From Castor canadensis (lineage: Eukaryota; Chordata; Mammalia; Rodentia; Castoridae), in contig NC_133396.1 of assembly GCF_047511655.1 (NCBI RefSeq), forward strand, positions 130,519,490 to 130,583,489: a stretch of 64,000 nt of DNA, given 5' to 3'. The notes under the pieces are model-generated. The model was not told where the DNA came from. It worked only from the letters and a program-made list of their open reading frames with translations, and made no database searches. Positions 12,101 to 23,172 of the stretch are shown here, piece by piece; positions within the stretch are counted from its first letter, which is position 1; each line of letters starts with the position of its first letter. The translations under genes and the position numbers were made by a program.

Positions 12101-15100
12101 GTTTATTTTTCTTTTTTTCTCTGGGCATCCACTAACTCATTGCTTGACTGTGCTTTGTATCCTAAGCCTGCCAGGCCCCTCGGAGGGGCCCGGAGGCCTG
12201 AGGCTGACTGGTGTCCACGGGACTCTTGCTCAGTGGGGGAGAGAGAGGGCAGGTAGGGAACCAGGTGGTAACAAGTACCCAGGCGAGGCTGGTGGATGCA
12301 GAGAAAAAGGCCTGAGAGTTATATTGGGTGGAGGCAGGTGCTTCCCAGATAAGATGAGAGCCTCTAATGAAGGCTGGCCACATATTTCTTTGGTGGTGGC
12401 ATATCTGAGGAGGAGGAAGGGTCCCGAGAGCTGGGCCTCTGACTGAAGGGAGGCCGTGGACTTTTCTGGGGTTCCCACTCACCAACAATTGTCTTCCTGT
12501 TTCAGATGAGCTCCAGGAAAGACAACTCAGAAACAACCTTAACCCGCAGGTGGGAAGCCTGGAGGCTTTGGCTCTGTCTTGTCTGGTGCTAGGTTTTTTG
12601 AGTACCTGTCACCTGTCCTCTTTGTGCCAGGCTGGGCCACAGGGCACATGAGGAGAAGGTGCAGCTCTTGCCTACAGCTCCAGACCTGGCAGGGGCCTAC
12701 AATGAACAGGAGGCATTGAAATTTGTGAAATGGAACGGGGAGGGAGGGTATCAAGGAGAGCTGCTGGGAGGAGGTGGAGCTTTGAAGGGGAAGAGGCTGT
12801 ACTCTTGGGGTGAGAGGTGGGAAGAGGGAGACTGAACAGTGCAAAGAAAGGGAAGCTTCTGTTTGGCAGGACTGAGGTGGAGGCCTGGCAATCTGCACGT
12901 TTAAGCATCCAAACCCCTCCCCCCATGCTCGGTGATGCAGATGCAAGTGGTCTGAAGACTGTACATAGGGGCTGAAAATCAGTTGTGCTTGTGTTAGGAG
13001 TTCTACCCACCTGTGCTAGATTCACTTGTCCTCAGGCTATACCAAGGCCTCCTATTCTCAGCTAGGCCTGGGGCTTGGGGCAGGGATGGAGGAGGAAGAG
13101 GAGAACAAAGATAAGACACAGTGGCTGCCCTCAAGCAACTCACACGACACAGAAGAGTCATTCAGCCAGGGAGGTGCAGGGATAGGAATGTGATCCAAGG
13201 ACTGGGAGGGTGGTAGTTGCCACCACAGCTCAGTCTGTGGGAGCTGGGAAGGTGTCTGTCACACGGCAATTGATATCCAGCGTGGACTGGAAGAAGTACT
13301 GAGAGATTTCTGGATGGACAATTGGAAGAGCAGCATTTTATTATTTAGTTTTTGCCGTGCTTGGGGATTGAACCCAGGGCCTTGGGCATGCTTAGGCAAG
13401 TGCTTTGCCACTGAGCCACAGCCATAGTTAAAGAATGACATTTTAAATAGTGACTAGTACATGGAAAGGCACGGTGTGAAAAGCATGGATGCCCAGTTGG
13501 CTGGCATATGGCACGTGGCAGGGAGGGGCCGTGCCAGTACTAAAGGGGAAAAGCAGGGACCAGGTCATGCAAACTTTGTGTGACCTGGTAGGGGTTTGGT
13601 CCCTGTGCTGTGGCCCTGGGGGTTTGAGCTAGACAAATGGGATGAGATCTGTTTGAGGTAGGAGTGATCTGGTGGCAGTGAGGAAGAGCGCTCAGGGTGG
13701 CAGGTCACTTCAGTAAAGGGGAAATTAGAGAGGAAAGGCTAGGTTCAAGAGATGTTTTTGGTGGAAGGGACAGGTTGCAAGAGGAGGAAGGAAGGAATGG
13801 GAGACACTTCTAATCCTGGGATGTCCTATTGAATGGGCTGTTTCTTGAGAGAGGAAAATCACTGCAGTCTGGAGTCTTCATCTTGGCCAAGTCATTGCAG
13901 TCTACTTTGACGTAATGTGTGCATGTGTGGGGGGGAGTGGGGGAGCACTATCCTCAGGCCCTAGGGGCAGGCCTGGCCTCCTCGAGGAGGGTATCTCACC
14001 TGGTTTCTTTCATCCTGTCTTCCCGTCCCGCAGTGCCAGTGTGAGGCTGCCACCCAACACGGCTAAGATAGGAGAGAAGCTGGAGCAATACCATACAGCC
14101 ATACAGGTGTGTGTGGGGGGTGCTTTTCCAGAGGGGGGTGTGTGTCCCTGACCAGTGTGGCTGGTGTGGCCCATGCACCTTACAGCCATGGCTCAGCAAC
14201 TGTGTTTCTATTTCCAGAGATCAGAGTCCATGAGGTCTTCAGGCTCCCCCCGCACAGAGTTCTTTGTGGCTCCTGCAGGTGTAGCCAGCAAGCGCCACCT
14301 CTTTGAGAAGGAAATGGCAGGCCAGAACCGCACAGAAGTAGCCTCCGGCCGGAAGGTAAGGAGTGAAGCTAAGCTGAGGGTCTCTAGACTAATGAGTTCT
14401 GAAGTCTCCAAAGCCTGAAGCTAGGCCCTGGCAGTGTTAGAAGTTCTGTACTTTCACATGTCAGTGTTGGCAGAACCTTGCCTGAGCGTTCATGTTCCTG
14501 AGCTCGTCTGCTTAGCTGGGAGCAAAGCTCCCTGTGGTGGGGGCTGTCCTAGGTACACACAACATGTGCTGAATGGATGTGAGGGTGGAGAGTGTCATGT
14601 CCCTGATCCAGGGCCTTTAAGGAAGCCTGCCTGTCTCGAAGGGTCCCAAACCCTGAGATGGAGCCTTTCTTTCTAGGAGAACTTGAGGCTGTCTGGAGTT
14701 GTGACATCAAGGCTGAACCTGTGGATCAGCAGAACCCAGGAGTCTGGAGAGCAGGGCCCCCAGGTACCCTGTCCCCCTGGTGTCTCTTACAGGGACCCTT
14801 TCATTGTAGGATGATCAGGTCAGAGGAGGGACAGCCCAAGAGCAGTGGGTTGTTTTAGAAGTGAGGGTGATAAGGACAGATGGTTGCCGTGGATGGCCTG
14901 TGGGCCAGAAGGTAGCAGAGAAGAGGAGTGGGTCTGGGGTCCTTTTACCTTTCATCCTGAGCAGGGATGAACCTGGGGGATCCCAAGCCCCTTCTTAGTC
15001 TCTGGCCTCTACCCTGGGGTCCCCATTCAGGAGGTACGGAAAGAGTTGGCAGCCACCAAAAGGACTCAATGGGGAAAGAAATCAGACTCCTCACTGGATG

Positions 15101-15458
15101 CCGAGGTGAGTAGGTTGAGAAGCCTGGCCCTGGGGCAGAAGGCTGCAGGGCACACACTAATTGCCCTGCAATTAATTGCATAAGCTAAGCACTCAGAATT
15201 AACCCCCATCCCTGCATGCTGTCTCTCATTGGCTTGACCCTTCCCCGCCCCCAACACACTGATAGCCCTCCACTGGTTTTGCTGAACCATATCTCTGCAA
15301 AGCTCCACCCTCTTCAACCAGTGATTTTGGGTCATTGACCCAAGGCAGGTGTGGGGCTTGGGCAAAGGAATGCCTTTCTGTCCAGAGGTTCCTCCCCACT
15401 CCCTCCAGCCTAGGAACCAGTTTCCCTTGTTCTAATTGACCTTTCCTCACAGGTGTGA
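1398..15458 (+). CDS. LAD1: Ladinin-1, ten coding exons
   Basis: Ladinin-1 is a basement-membrane-zone/anchoring-filament protein that also associates with actin and keratin networks in epithelia. Coding exons: 1398-1435, 8738-8875, 10183-11056, 11572-11676, 12506-12549, 14034-14106, 14218-14355, 14677-14763, 15031-15105, 15453-15458. They sum to 1578 nt (525 residues plus stop), close to human ladinin (517 residues). All introns are GT-AG and phases join without a break. The protein starts MSVSRKDWSALSSLARQ, followed by an acidic/arginine-rich segment (EDEEEQERERRRRHR) and the conserved DIQTILRTQ...RRQRRQ region. Exon 3 carries the lysine/serine/glutamate repeats. The C-terminal part holds the conserved TISFR, LGEKL/IGEKL-type, SKRHLFEKE and DSSLDAEV blocks. 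The last exon contributes only Val and the stop. The assignment rests on recognising these blocks from the mammalian family. Confidence 0.95.
3086..3115. repeat. (GT)n microsatellite
   Basis: There are fifteen uninterrupted GT units. The region just upstream (2750-2940) is also loosely TG-rich, suggesting a decayed longer tract. Confidence 0.95.
4651..4732 (-). mobile_element. 82-bp L1 3'-end insertion with target-site duplication
   Basis: A poly-T run is followed by 'aatttttattttattcata' and the C-rich block of the same L1 3' end seen at 38.1, 51.5, 54.9 and 58.4 kb, so the element lies on the - strand. It is flanked by 15-bp direct repeats (4636-4650 and 4733-4747) with one mismatch (cttagtttggtgtct / cttagcttggtgtct). 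The element is extremely 5'-truncated, keeping only the last part of the 3' UTR and the A-tail. Confidence 0.85.
4760..4925 (-). repeat. MIR SINE relic
   Basis: The text 'cctccctgagcctcaggttcc...aaatggggataatacc...ttgtaaggatta' is the reverse complement of the MIR core and tail. Ends are approximate. Confidence 0.65.
6625..6750 (+). mobile_element. B1-type (7SL-derived) SINE
   Basis: It opens with a 'gcggggcgtgctggtgcatg' head and contains the 'gaggcaggagagttatgagt' and 'gccagcctgggctacat' blocks. It ends in an A-rich tail (tctcaaaaaaacaaaaac). The length is that of a B1 monomer. Confidence 0.8.
7625..7665. repeat. (GGCT)n-like tetranucleotide repeat
   Basis: There are about six perfect ggct/ctgg units, flanked by degenerate gactgact units, inside LAD1 intron 1. 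Confidence 0.8.
8100..8262 (+). mobile_element. MER5A-type hAT DNA transposon relic
   Basis: Characteristic MER5 text is visible: 'gtggttctcatctgtggtga', 'cccaggggacttttgacaat', 'gtcacgactggggggtattg' and 'agaattatctggtcc'. It is non-coding and old. Confidence 0.75.
8401..8527 (-). mobile_element. B1-type SINE
   Basis: A T-run is followed by the reverse complement of B1: 'ggctcaaactcctagactca', 'agcctcctaggtagctgga' and 'ataggcatgggctaccatgc'. It lies about 200 bp before LAD1 exon 2. Confidence 0.75.
9050..9215 (+). repeat. MIR SINE relic
   Basis: The segment has 'ctgggcactttatagagg', 'cttcatcctcaccataaccc', a stretch like 'cagaaactgggtcgaaagg', and a 'gatcatatagctagagagta'-type tail in LAD1 intron 2. 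Confidence 0.65.
9325..9480 (+). repeat. MIR SINE relic
   Basis: A second MIR lies in LAD1 intron 2. The key blocks are 'cttacatgccaggactttgt', 'gatctgaaaactgaggctca' and a 'gaaatcacatggag'-like end. Confidence 0.55.
9735..9830 (+). repeat. L2 LINE 3'-end relic
   Basis: The text 'gcccagcacagggccaggca...tagttgttcaatcagcattt' and the final 'gaatga' resemble the L2 3' terminus. The match is divergent. Confidence 0.5.
9872..9959 (-). mobile_element. tRNA/ID-type SINE
   Basis: A T-run is followed by the reverse complement of a tRNA-derived head: 'gcttgctaggcaggcactct', 'accacttgagctactcc' and 'accagccctc'. Short direct repeats (cataac at 9866-9871 and 9960-9965) flank it. Confidence 0.8.
10501..10925 (+). 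repeat. LAD1: Coding repeat array in LAD1 exon 3 ('SEK' motifs)
   Basis: This part of exon 3 encodes about fifteen degenerate units of roughly 6-10 residues, mostly of the form (V/A/S)-S-E-K-x-x. Examples are LVSEKSPVVEK, TAASEK, QSVSEK, LPAPEK, SVSQK and MVSEK. Serine/threonine-Glu-Lys units of this kind occur in other ladinins, and their number varies between species. The segment is predicted to be highly charged and unstructured. The same base pattern leaves a 298-codon open frame on the opposite strand, which is a shadow. Confidence 0.85.
13350..13427 (-). mobile_element. ID-type SINE
   Basis: The text 'ttggggattgaacccagggc', 'aggcaagtgctttgccactg' and 'agccacagcc' is the reverse complement of a tRNA-derived SINE head. 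It lies in LAD1 intron 5. The flanks (about 13080-13830) look like one older unnamed interspersed repeat that this SINE split. Confidence 0.75.
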
Positions 15459-16115
15459 CAAGTTCTGCCAAGACAAACCTGTACATCTGCCTCCCAAGGG
15501 CCGTACCTTCTGCCAGGCCCCTGCCTTCACAGCAGCATCCCTGTTTCTCACTGCCTCCACTCCCTATCTGCCTCAGGATCTCTCTGGCCTGGCCCCTGGA
15601 GGCGAGGAATATCAGTGACTGTCATCTACCTCCTTCCCAGTCTCTGGAGCACAGTGGGAAGAGGCCTTGGTACTTTCTTGTCCTGTTGCAGACACAATAG
15701 ATACTGGACCCATCGGCAGCCCAGGACACAGCACTGGTGCACATCAGCACTGTGGAGCCTCGGTGTCCTCTCTCTCCTACTCACATCCAGGGTCAGGGCA
15801 GGACTGTCTCCAGGGCCATCTGTGTCATCTGCTTCTGGCAGGTGCTCCATGTGCCTGTGATGTCTCTGCACCAAGGTCTGGACTTAACCACCCTTGGTCC
15901 CTGGGGCCTAATCCCACCCCGCTAAGGCCCTCAGGCCAGATTGGGAAGGAGTTGTCAGACATGGTCCATCTCCCCATCTCCCTGCTTTGTGTTCCCCTCC
16001 CTTCCCTGGCCCACTGTCCCAGGAGCTCAGTGCCTTTTCGTGGAATCACTTCACCTCCCCTGCAGAAAACCCTGTTCTCAGGAATTATCTGATAAATTCA
16101 CTCTCAGGCAAAAGT
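15459..16115 (+). other. LAD1: Probable LAD1 3' UTR
   Basis: The sequence after the LAD1 stop is non-coding. No canonical AATAAA occurs before 17 kb. The best candidate poly(A) signal is GATAAA at 16091-16096, so the mRNA probably ends near 16110. That length fits the short 3' UTR I recall for the family and the small LAD1-TNNT2 gap. The end is an inference. Confidence 0.5.
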
Positions 16116-19100
16116 GATGAATGATTCTTTCCAGGTGAATTCCTTCCTAGAGGCTTTGCTTTCCAATGGGAACCAACTGCAGGGGATGAGGAGGAGGATT
16201 TTGACTGGGGTGGCAGGATTGCCACTCAGTGGGCCTGGCCTGGTGACTTGGGAGTCTAGAACTATTGCACAGTGGTGAGCCTGTATCCCTCAACCCTCTC
16301 CCCACATCCACACTCCATTGCCTCAATACCATGGCCCCCTGTGTGCTTGAAGGATGTCATGCCATCTGGGAATTCGGGACTAACCAGACTGGGAAAGGCC
16401 ATCTGGTGCCCTGCAAACCTGTTAAGGCTGTAGTGAGAAAAATGGCTTCTTTAGAATTCTTACTCCCAATTGCTCTGATTTTACCCAGAACTAGCCGGGA
16501 GTGAGACTAGGTACAGAGCACTGCCCCCTCCCCTTTTCTTGCTTATGGAAATTCCAGGGCTTCTAAGGGCAGCACCAGGCCCTAGCTCACCAAGCTTGTG
16601 GGGCAGAAACAGCCAGCCTTGCCCCAGTCTTTAAGATCCTGGTTGATGAAGCCCCATGTGTGCTGGTTTCCAGTGCCCCTGGTCTGCCCAGCTCCTATCT
16701 ATGAGCCTCCTGCTGCTGGCCCCCTACCCCCACTGAGCTGGGGTAGCCAGCCCTGAAGGCATACTGCACCCCCCGCCAGGGCTGCATCTTCTTCAAGTTC
16801 CCAGCTCCAGTGTTGCAGATTGATTGAGAGCTGCTGGGACAGAGGGTGGGCTGTGTGCCACTGACGATTCAGCAGACTCCCAACTGCTCTGGTCTTCCTG
16901 GGAACTCTAGGTGTGACCCTGAGGCATTTCCGTTCTCGGAACTTCAGGGTTCATGCAGGTGGCCTCAAAGGACTTTGGAATGCTGGGAATGCTGAGGCTC
17001 AAAGCTTTGGGAAGTCCCCTGGCAAGTGAACTTTATCAGCCAGCAAAACTGTCGCCACACAGGCTTTTCTTAGGAGCAGCTCATGGAAGCTTTCCTCAGG
17101 GGATATTTGGCAGCTGTAGCCTCAGGGTGGTGTCACCATTGTGCCCAAACCCCACCCCCTGGGGTGCACATTGAAGTCCCCCTGCTGGGGACACGACTGC
17201 CACCCTAGCTCATCCTCCTTTACGTCCATGCTTCAGTCAGGGAGGCAGCTGATAAACACATACAAAATGACTTCAACTGGTGATAAAATGTAGCCAAGTG
17301 GTGACTGGGTGGCACATGGTGAGGGAGGAATCTTGGAGGAGGTAGCACTTGGGCGCCCTCTGGAGGTAGACAAGATCTAATCACTCGCCTTGACCTACCT
17401 CCCTGCTCTCCTTGTGGGTACTCAGTGTACTGTTTCATGTGCTTCTTTCCCTGTACCATTCTGGCTTTGTTTTCTCTTTCCATCTACCATGAGAATGGGA
17501 AGGTGATGATTTGTAAGGACAGGGCATCTGAATGAGGTCAGGGACAAGTCTGCTATCCACAAGTGTGTCTGCTTGATGGTGACTAGCTTTTCTGCTTAAG
17601 TGGTTGCCTTAACGCTCTTTGGATGAAGCCTCTGCCTCACACATGGACACCAAGAACTTTCCAGGGTTTTCCAAGAGACCCTATGGGGACAGACACCCAG
17701 ATTCCTCTTTTAGCACCCATGCAAACAAATGATGACCCCATCATTTGTTAACTAGGGTTAATTAGGAATAATGACCCTGAAAGTAACTTACATCAAGGGG
17801 TGTCAGGAAAAGCAACTCTTAAGTTTCAGGAGTTTGCAGCCCAGGACCCGAGGCAGGGATAGAATGGGAGATGGGGATGAGGAGGCTGCCCTGCTCTTTT
17901 TCCACGCAGCCTGGCTCCTTCCTCACTGTCTCTCTGAGTCTGCTCCCTCTGCCAGGCCCGTCTGCTTTCCTGTGGCCTCCCTCTATCCCAGGGTACTGGT
18001 CACCAAGCCTGTTGGGTCAGCTTTCCCTGCTGCTGATCTGCTGGCAGCATGGAGGCCCATGTGGCCCAGGATAAGCCTGGAGCTGGGGGATCAAGGCCAT
18101 TGGACTCAGAGGCTGCTGGAGACCATGGAGGGGACAATATTAGCAGATTAATGGGCAAGAGTTTGCTAGCAGTGTGAATGTTAGCAGCGTGAATGTTAGT
18201 TAGCAAAGGGAGCCCTATATATGGAGGGTCCTTTCATGGGTGTTAGTATGGATGTAGTCCTGTCATTCCCAGCAGGCCAGGACTAAGGGAGAATGAGCTC
18301 TGAGAAGATTAGACAAATGGTCAGGCAAGGGGATGAGGGCAGAGAATGGGTGAGGCTGGCTTTCTTTGTGGAAAGCAAGAGATGAGTATGGATCACTAAT
18401 GAGCCAGATCTGAAGGGGTCAGGGGCTCAGGGATTGGGGGCCCCAGGAGAGAGGGGGCTCAGTCCTTCAGAGTCAAGCAAGACCTAGGCCATGGAGGTTT
18501 AGAGAGATGGATGGGGAGGGTAGAGGATTCGGCTCAGTTCCATGTCCTCTTTTTTGTTTTCATCATACACTGAGCCCTGTGATCTGCCAGGAGGGGACCG
18601 TGTTAGCACTGGGCCCCTGGACACACATGTAAGCCAATAATAAAGATTCTGACCCTGACCTATGGACCTTATGATGTAGTAGTTTAGCAGGTTATAATAA
18701 CTAACGATGATTTTAAAGACCCCCTCATATAACTTGACTGCCCAAGGGGAATGCTGGTCTAACTGGTATCTGGGATCCTCTGGGGTCCTTCTGTGAGGAA
18801 GGCTTGGTATATGACCTTGGGTGTCATGAAGAAGACCCTCTTTACAGACACCCTCACTGAGGCTCACAGAGCCTGCATCCTGCCCCAGGCCGCTTGGCCT
18901 ATTAGAAGCTTCTGGCAACCTGGAGATGTGGCATCGTCTCCAATGGAGCGCTTACCCTCTGCCCCCCAGCACTCTGGCACAGAGGCTCATGAAGGGTCTT
19001 GGAGGTTGCCTTCTGCCCCCAGCCCTGCTCCTGGCCTGCCCTCTCAGGCTTGGTTTCTGGCATCTGCTTTATCAGGATTCTCAAGAGGGACAGCTGGGTT

Positions 19101-19130
19101 ATGTCACAAGCCTGTCCCCTGCATATCTGC
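16116..19130. other. LAD1-TNNT2 intergenic spacer
   Basis: These 3 kb hold no gene I can support. An AATAAA at 18639-18644 is present without an evident transcript. A duplicated short phrase (gtgaatgttag) occurs at about 18174-18200. The last part may contain distal elements of the TNNT2 promoter. Confidence 0.6.
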
Positions 19131-19139
19131 TCTGGTTTT

Positions 19140-19365
19140 AAATAGCTTATCTGAGCAGCTGGAGGACCACATGGGCTTATATGGCGTGGGGTACATGTTC
19201 CTTTAGCCTTGTGCCTGGCACCTGCCAAAATAGCAGCCAACACCCCCCATTGTGTCCTCCCCACCCCCTGTCTGGGGCTGCACATTCCTCCTACTGCAGG
19301 GCTTGGCTCACAAGCCCCAGCCCACATGCTTGCTTAAAGCCTTCTCCATCCCCTGCCCTCGGCCA
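19140..19365 (+). promoter_or_regulatory. TNNT2: Cardiac-type promoter of TNNT2
   Basis: Upstream of the recognised exon 1 lies a cluster of muscle-promoter motifs: a GATA-like ttatct (19148-19153), an E-box CAGCTG (19156-19161), a CArG-like cttatatgg (19178-19186), a CArG/MEF2-like ccaaaatagc (19225-19234) and an MCAT box cattcct (19283-19289). A TATA-like ttaaa lies at 19334-19338, about 30 bp before the inferred start. MCAT and CArG/MEF2-type sites are known to drive cardiac troponin T promoters in vertebrates. The site assignments here are by eye. Confidence 0.65.
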
Positions 19366-19420
19366 GTCCCTGCGGAGGCTGAGCAGACTCCCAGGATCTG
19401 TGGGCAGCCTCTGGTCAGAG
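19365..19420 (+). other. TNNT2: TNNT2 exon 1 (5' UTR)
   Basis: The stretch ending 'ctggtcagag' at 19420 resembles the known mammalian TNNT2 leader (gctgagcagactcccaggat near 19378). A donor gtaaga follows directly. Spliced to the segment starting at 23596 (ggagaacagagacc), it places the start codon as in other mammals. The 5' end is inferred from the TATA-like box. Confidence 0.65.
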
Positions 19421-22094
19421 GTAAGACTTGGGCAAGACTCTTGGGAAGAGCAGAGTAGGTGGGGGGATGTAGGGTTCTTGGCTTTGCTACCTTTTCCTGG
19501 CATCTACCCATGCTCACTGAGTGGACACCAGGTTAAGCAAAGTCCACAGCCCCTCCTAGAGGGGCCACATTCAGGGAAGGTGGCACTGGGACTGGAAACC
19601 AAAACCAGCACAGCCAACCCTGCCTTATCAATAGATGGGATTGGGAGCTTGGATCTGCCATTAAAGATGCTGCATCACTGTGAAGTCTTGGGGAGATCAC
19701 TTTCCCTCCTGGGCCTCAATTTCCTCATGTGGGAAGTAGCCTAGGGCACTGCTGAGCCTCTACCTGCCCTAAATACTGTGAAGCTCTGATCAATAGGTCA
19801 GACTTCTGGTCCATCCCCTTGGCTCCAGGCTAAATGCCTCCCGAACCTTTCTAGGCAGGTTCTAAACTCCCAGAGAGTAGGGTGAGACCATGGCTATATT
19901 AGTTGGATGAGCCCTGGTGGCCCAGCTCTCATGTCAGAAACTCAGCCACTGTCCTGGAAACACTGAGAAAGTTCAAAGGTTCAGAGGCAGGTGGCCTGCT
20001 GGGGCCTCTCCAAGCAGATGCGTGGGTTCCTCTGGGGTTCCCTGACCTGGAGTCATCTCTTCTCCAGGGAAGAGCAAGGGCTGAGCAGCACTGGATGCTT
20101 ATGGGGACCAGAATACTGGGCTAACCCTTTAGTGGGAGTGAGCCAAGTGTGTTGGCATTTAAGGGTTAACCCTGGGTCGAGCTGCCCCATCATGTCCCTT
20201 CCGGTGTGACACTTGTCCCACCCCACCCCAGCACACCCACAGGGACAGATCTTGCTCTCTGCTTGGGAGTGGTAGAGAAACATTTGGCTGATTTTTTAGC
20301 TTCTCCTGAGCACCCTGATGGAATATTTGGGAGAGGGTTGCCTGGGGTATAAGGAATTTCCAGTACATTCCTTGGAGAGTACAGCTGGGAAACCACCTGA
20401 CCTCCTGGATTCTTCCTCTGACCCTTATCATACAGGGCAAATCCTCCTTCTCTGGGGCAAAACAGGAATCTGAGAGGATCAAGTTGGCTGTGCCACTGCC
20501 TCCTACCCCCGTCCTGTCCCTCAGCTCCCCCCATGGGCTAACAGCTGTACATTTAAGAAGATCCCAGCTGAATGTTGGGGACAAAGGCTAAGAATGTGAT
20601 CCTTAAAAACTCAGTGACAGTATGCAAACCTGGAACTTGAAGCTTACCTATTCTATAGTCAACTGAAGGACTGGAGAGCTTGGGTGACTTAAACTAAGGC
20701 CACAGTGCAAAAGCTGTCTTTTATTTATTTGTTTACTCCCAAGACTAGTTGTCTTTCTGCCTTCTGTTGCTTTTTCTTCATTCCCCGTGAAAGCTGACTC
20801 TGATCTCTTTCTGTGAAGGAATTAGGCTGGAAAGCAGCCTGTGAAAGTATTGCCTGAGTGTGAGATACGGAGGGTCATCTCTCGCCTGCCAGGCTCTTGA
20901 CCTTTGGAGCCTCCAGGCTCAGCCTCCCTGCTACCCCCTTCATCAAGTTCAGCTTTTGGTTGGCTGGCTTGGCTGTGTCCCCTCAGCTACAAAGCCCTCC
21001 TCTGGCCTCCGTTGTCTTTATGCTATTTTTGGAGCTGGATGATGCTCCCAGGAGCAGGGAGGGGACTCCAAGCTGTTCTTTCCTCTTCTGAGCCCAGCAA
21101 CATGTCTAGTGGCTCTGAGCTGGTGGGAGGGCCAGACAGGAAAGAAGCCAGCTGCCGTGTACCCTAGTCCAGCCACCCAAAATTCACTGGAGACACTTTG
21201 TCCTCCTTCCCAAGACAACAGACTCCTCCTGGGGCTCAGGTAGCAGCTCCCTGAGTGCTCAGGCCACAGATTCTAGCTGTTTCCCTGGGGTTCTGAATAA
21301 AGCTTGTCTACCACAAAACTCCCACCCATCCTGGTGTTTTCTCTTTGGCCACTTCATCCTGAGACCCACTTGGAGACCCTGTGTGGCTTGATCCACTGTT
21401 AGGACACTTGAAATATTTGATCTCTCCTCTCCATTACCCTAAAAGATGGTGGTGGTATGGGGGAATAACAAGTGGCTCAGGGCTGCTGTCCAGAGCTCCA
21501 TGGGAACTGGGGTCCTCCCTTACCATCTGTCATGCTCCTGAGAGCGACAGAGGATTTATCTGGTTGCAGCCATGCTTGTCCTTACCCCAGCAGAACTGAA
21601 TCCATCTAAGCTGAAGAGAGTCCTGAGTCTGAGGCAATCTCTATCCAGAATAGAGGGGGCTCCCTTGGAACCCCTCAACCTCAAAAGGGCTGCCTCATGG
21701 TGGACATCACTTCAATCCATCTGGATCTCATGGATGTCCACAGATGGGGGCCTAGGGTTGGTCTCAGCCACAACCTTGGGACATACAGGGAGAAGTAGAG
21801 GATGGAGCAGGACCAATCATGTCCCGTTGTTCTCATCCTGGAAGGCCCAGTGTAGGGGAGGCAGGACATAGGAGAAAGATTAGAGGATGGTCCCATCCAT
21901 CATTCTGATTATATGCCCACCTTACTTCAGCTTCACTCTCTCTCATCACCTTGCATTTCTCTGCCTTGCAATCAGATGATCAAAAAAGGTTGCAGGGCCA
22001 TCACCTTGCAAACAGCAAGGGGTGTGTTTACATTTCAATCAATGGGATGGTGTCCCCAGCTGTGCATTGTTCTGGTTCAGTAGGGCTGGGTTAT

Positions 22095-22262
22095 AATCAT
22101 TATCAGTTGAGCGCCTACTCTGGGCCAGACACTTAACACCAGCTCTAAAATTTTATCTACCCCACAAGAGAAGCACTTTTGTGCTAAGGGAAGCCAGGGT
22201 TAGGGAAGTGAAATGACCTTCCCAAGGTCACCTACAAGGACAGGAAGGAGCCAGCATTCAAA
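22095..22262 (+). repeat. MIR SINE relic
   Basis: The text 'gagcgcctactctgggccag' near the head, then 'ggttagggaagtgaaatgac' and 'cttcccaaggtcacctacaa', matches the MIR order. Confidence 0.6.
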
Positions 22263-22544
22263 ACCAGACTAGTCTCACCAGATTAGTCTCACTTGCTCTT
22301 TCCACCTCTCCTGTGACTTCTCCTGGTAATTACACTTGCACAGACCATCTAGCTTTACCTGATACCTTCCACTTTCATTAATATCCTGACCACAGGATGT
22401 GTACACTTCATCTCCATAGTGCAGAGAGAACAGAAGTTTAGATGGTACAAAGTCTTGCCCCAAACCCTCAGAAAACTGATGGAAAAGGATCTGAATCCAG
22501 ATCTGTTCCTAGCATAATGAAGGGACTTCCCAGAGAAGCTATTT

Positions 22545-23172
22545 TTAATTGGAATTTTTATTGAGATAACAAAGATTAATATGCATTGTAAGAAACAATA
22601 CAGAGAAGTTTCTTGTACCTTTTGTCCAAGTTCCTCCAATGGAAATATTTGCAAACCAGGAAGTGGACATTGATATAATTGATCTATGATATTCTGATTT
22701 TTTTGTATTGTGTATGTGTGTTAAATTCTTACCAGTTTTTTTTGGGGGGGGAGGGGTACTGGGAATTGAACCCAGGGTCTGGCACTTTATAGGCAAGTAC
22801 TCTACCATTTGAGCTACACCTGCAGCTTTTAAATTCTATACAGTTTTTACCTGGGAAGGTTCATGCATCTATTCATTCAGGCACACTGAACAGTTGCAAA
22901 TCCACAAGGGTCCCTCGCATATCATTTTATTACCATAGCCACCTCTCGTCCTCCCTCCGCACAACCCCGATGGCACTAACCTCCTCTCCACTTCCATAAT
23001 CTTGCCATTTTAAGTATGTTTATCATACTTAAATGTCATCTCTTTAAGAAATGACATCATTCAGTGTATGACCTGTTGGCCTTCCCAATCAGCAGAATTT
23101 CCTGGAGATTCATCCAGTTGTCATGTATACCATGGTTTATCCTTTTTAATCACTGAGTAGAATTCCATGATA
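22545..23172 (-). repeat. Ancient L1 (L1M-type) 3' end
   Basis: It starts with 'ttggaatttttattgagata' and ends with 'ccttttaatcactgagtagaattcc'-like text, typical of an antisense old L1 3' UTR. A younger ID-type SINE at 22735-22827 interrupts it. Confidence 0.6.
22735..22827 (-). mobile_element. ID-type SINE inside the L1M relic
   Basis: A T/G-run is followed by 'tactgggaattgaacccagg', 'aggcaagtactctaccattt' and 'gagctacacctgcagc'. It is the same family as the copy at 9872. Confidence 0.8.
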
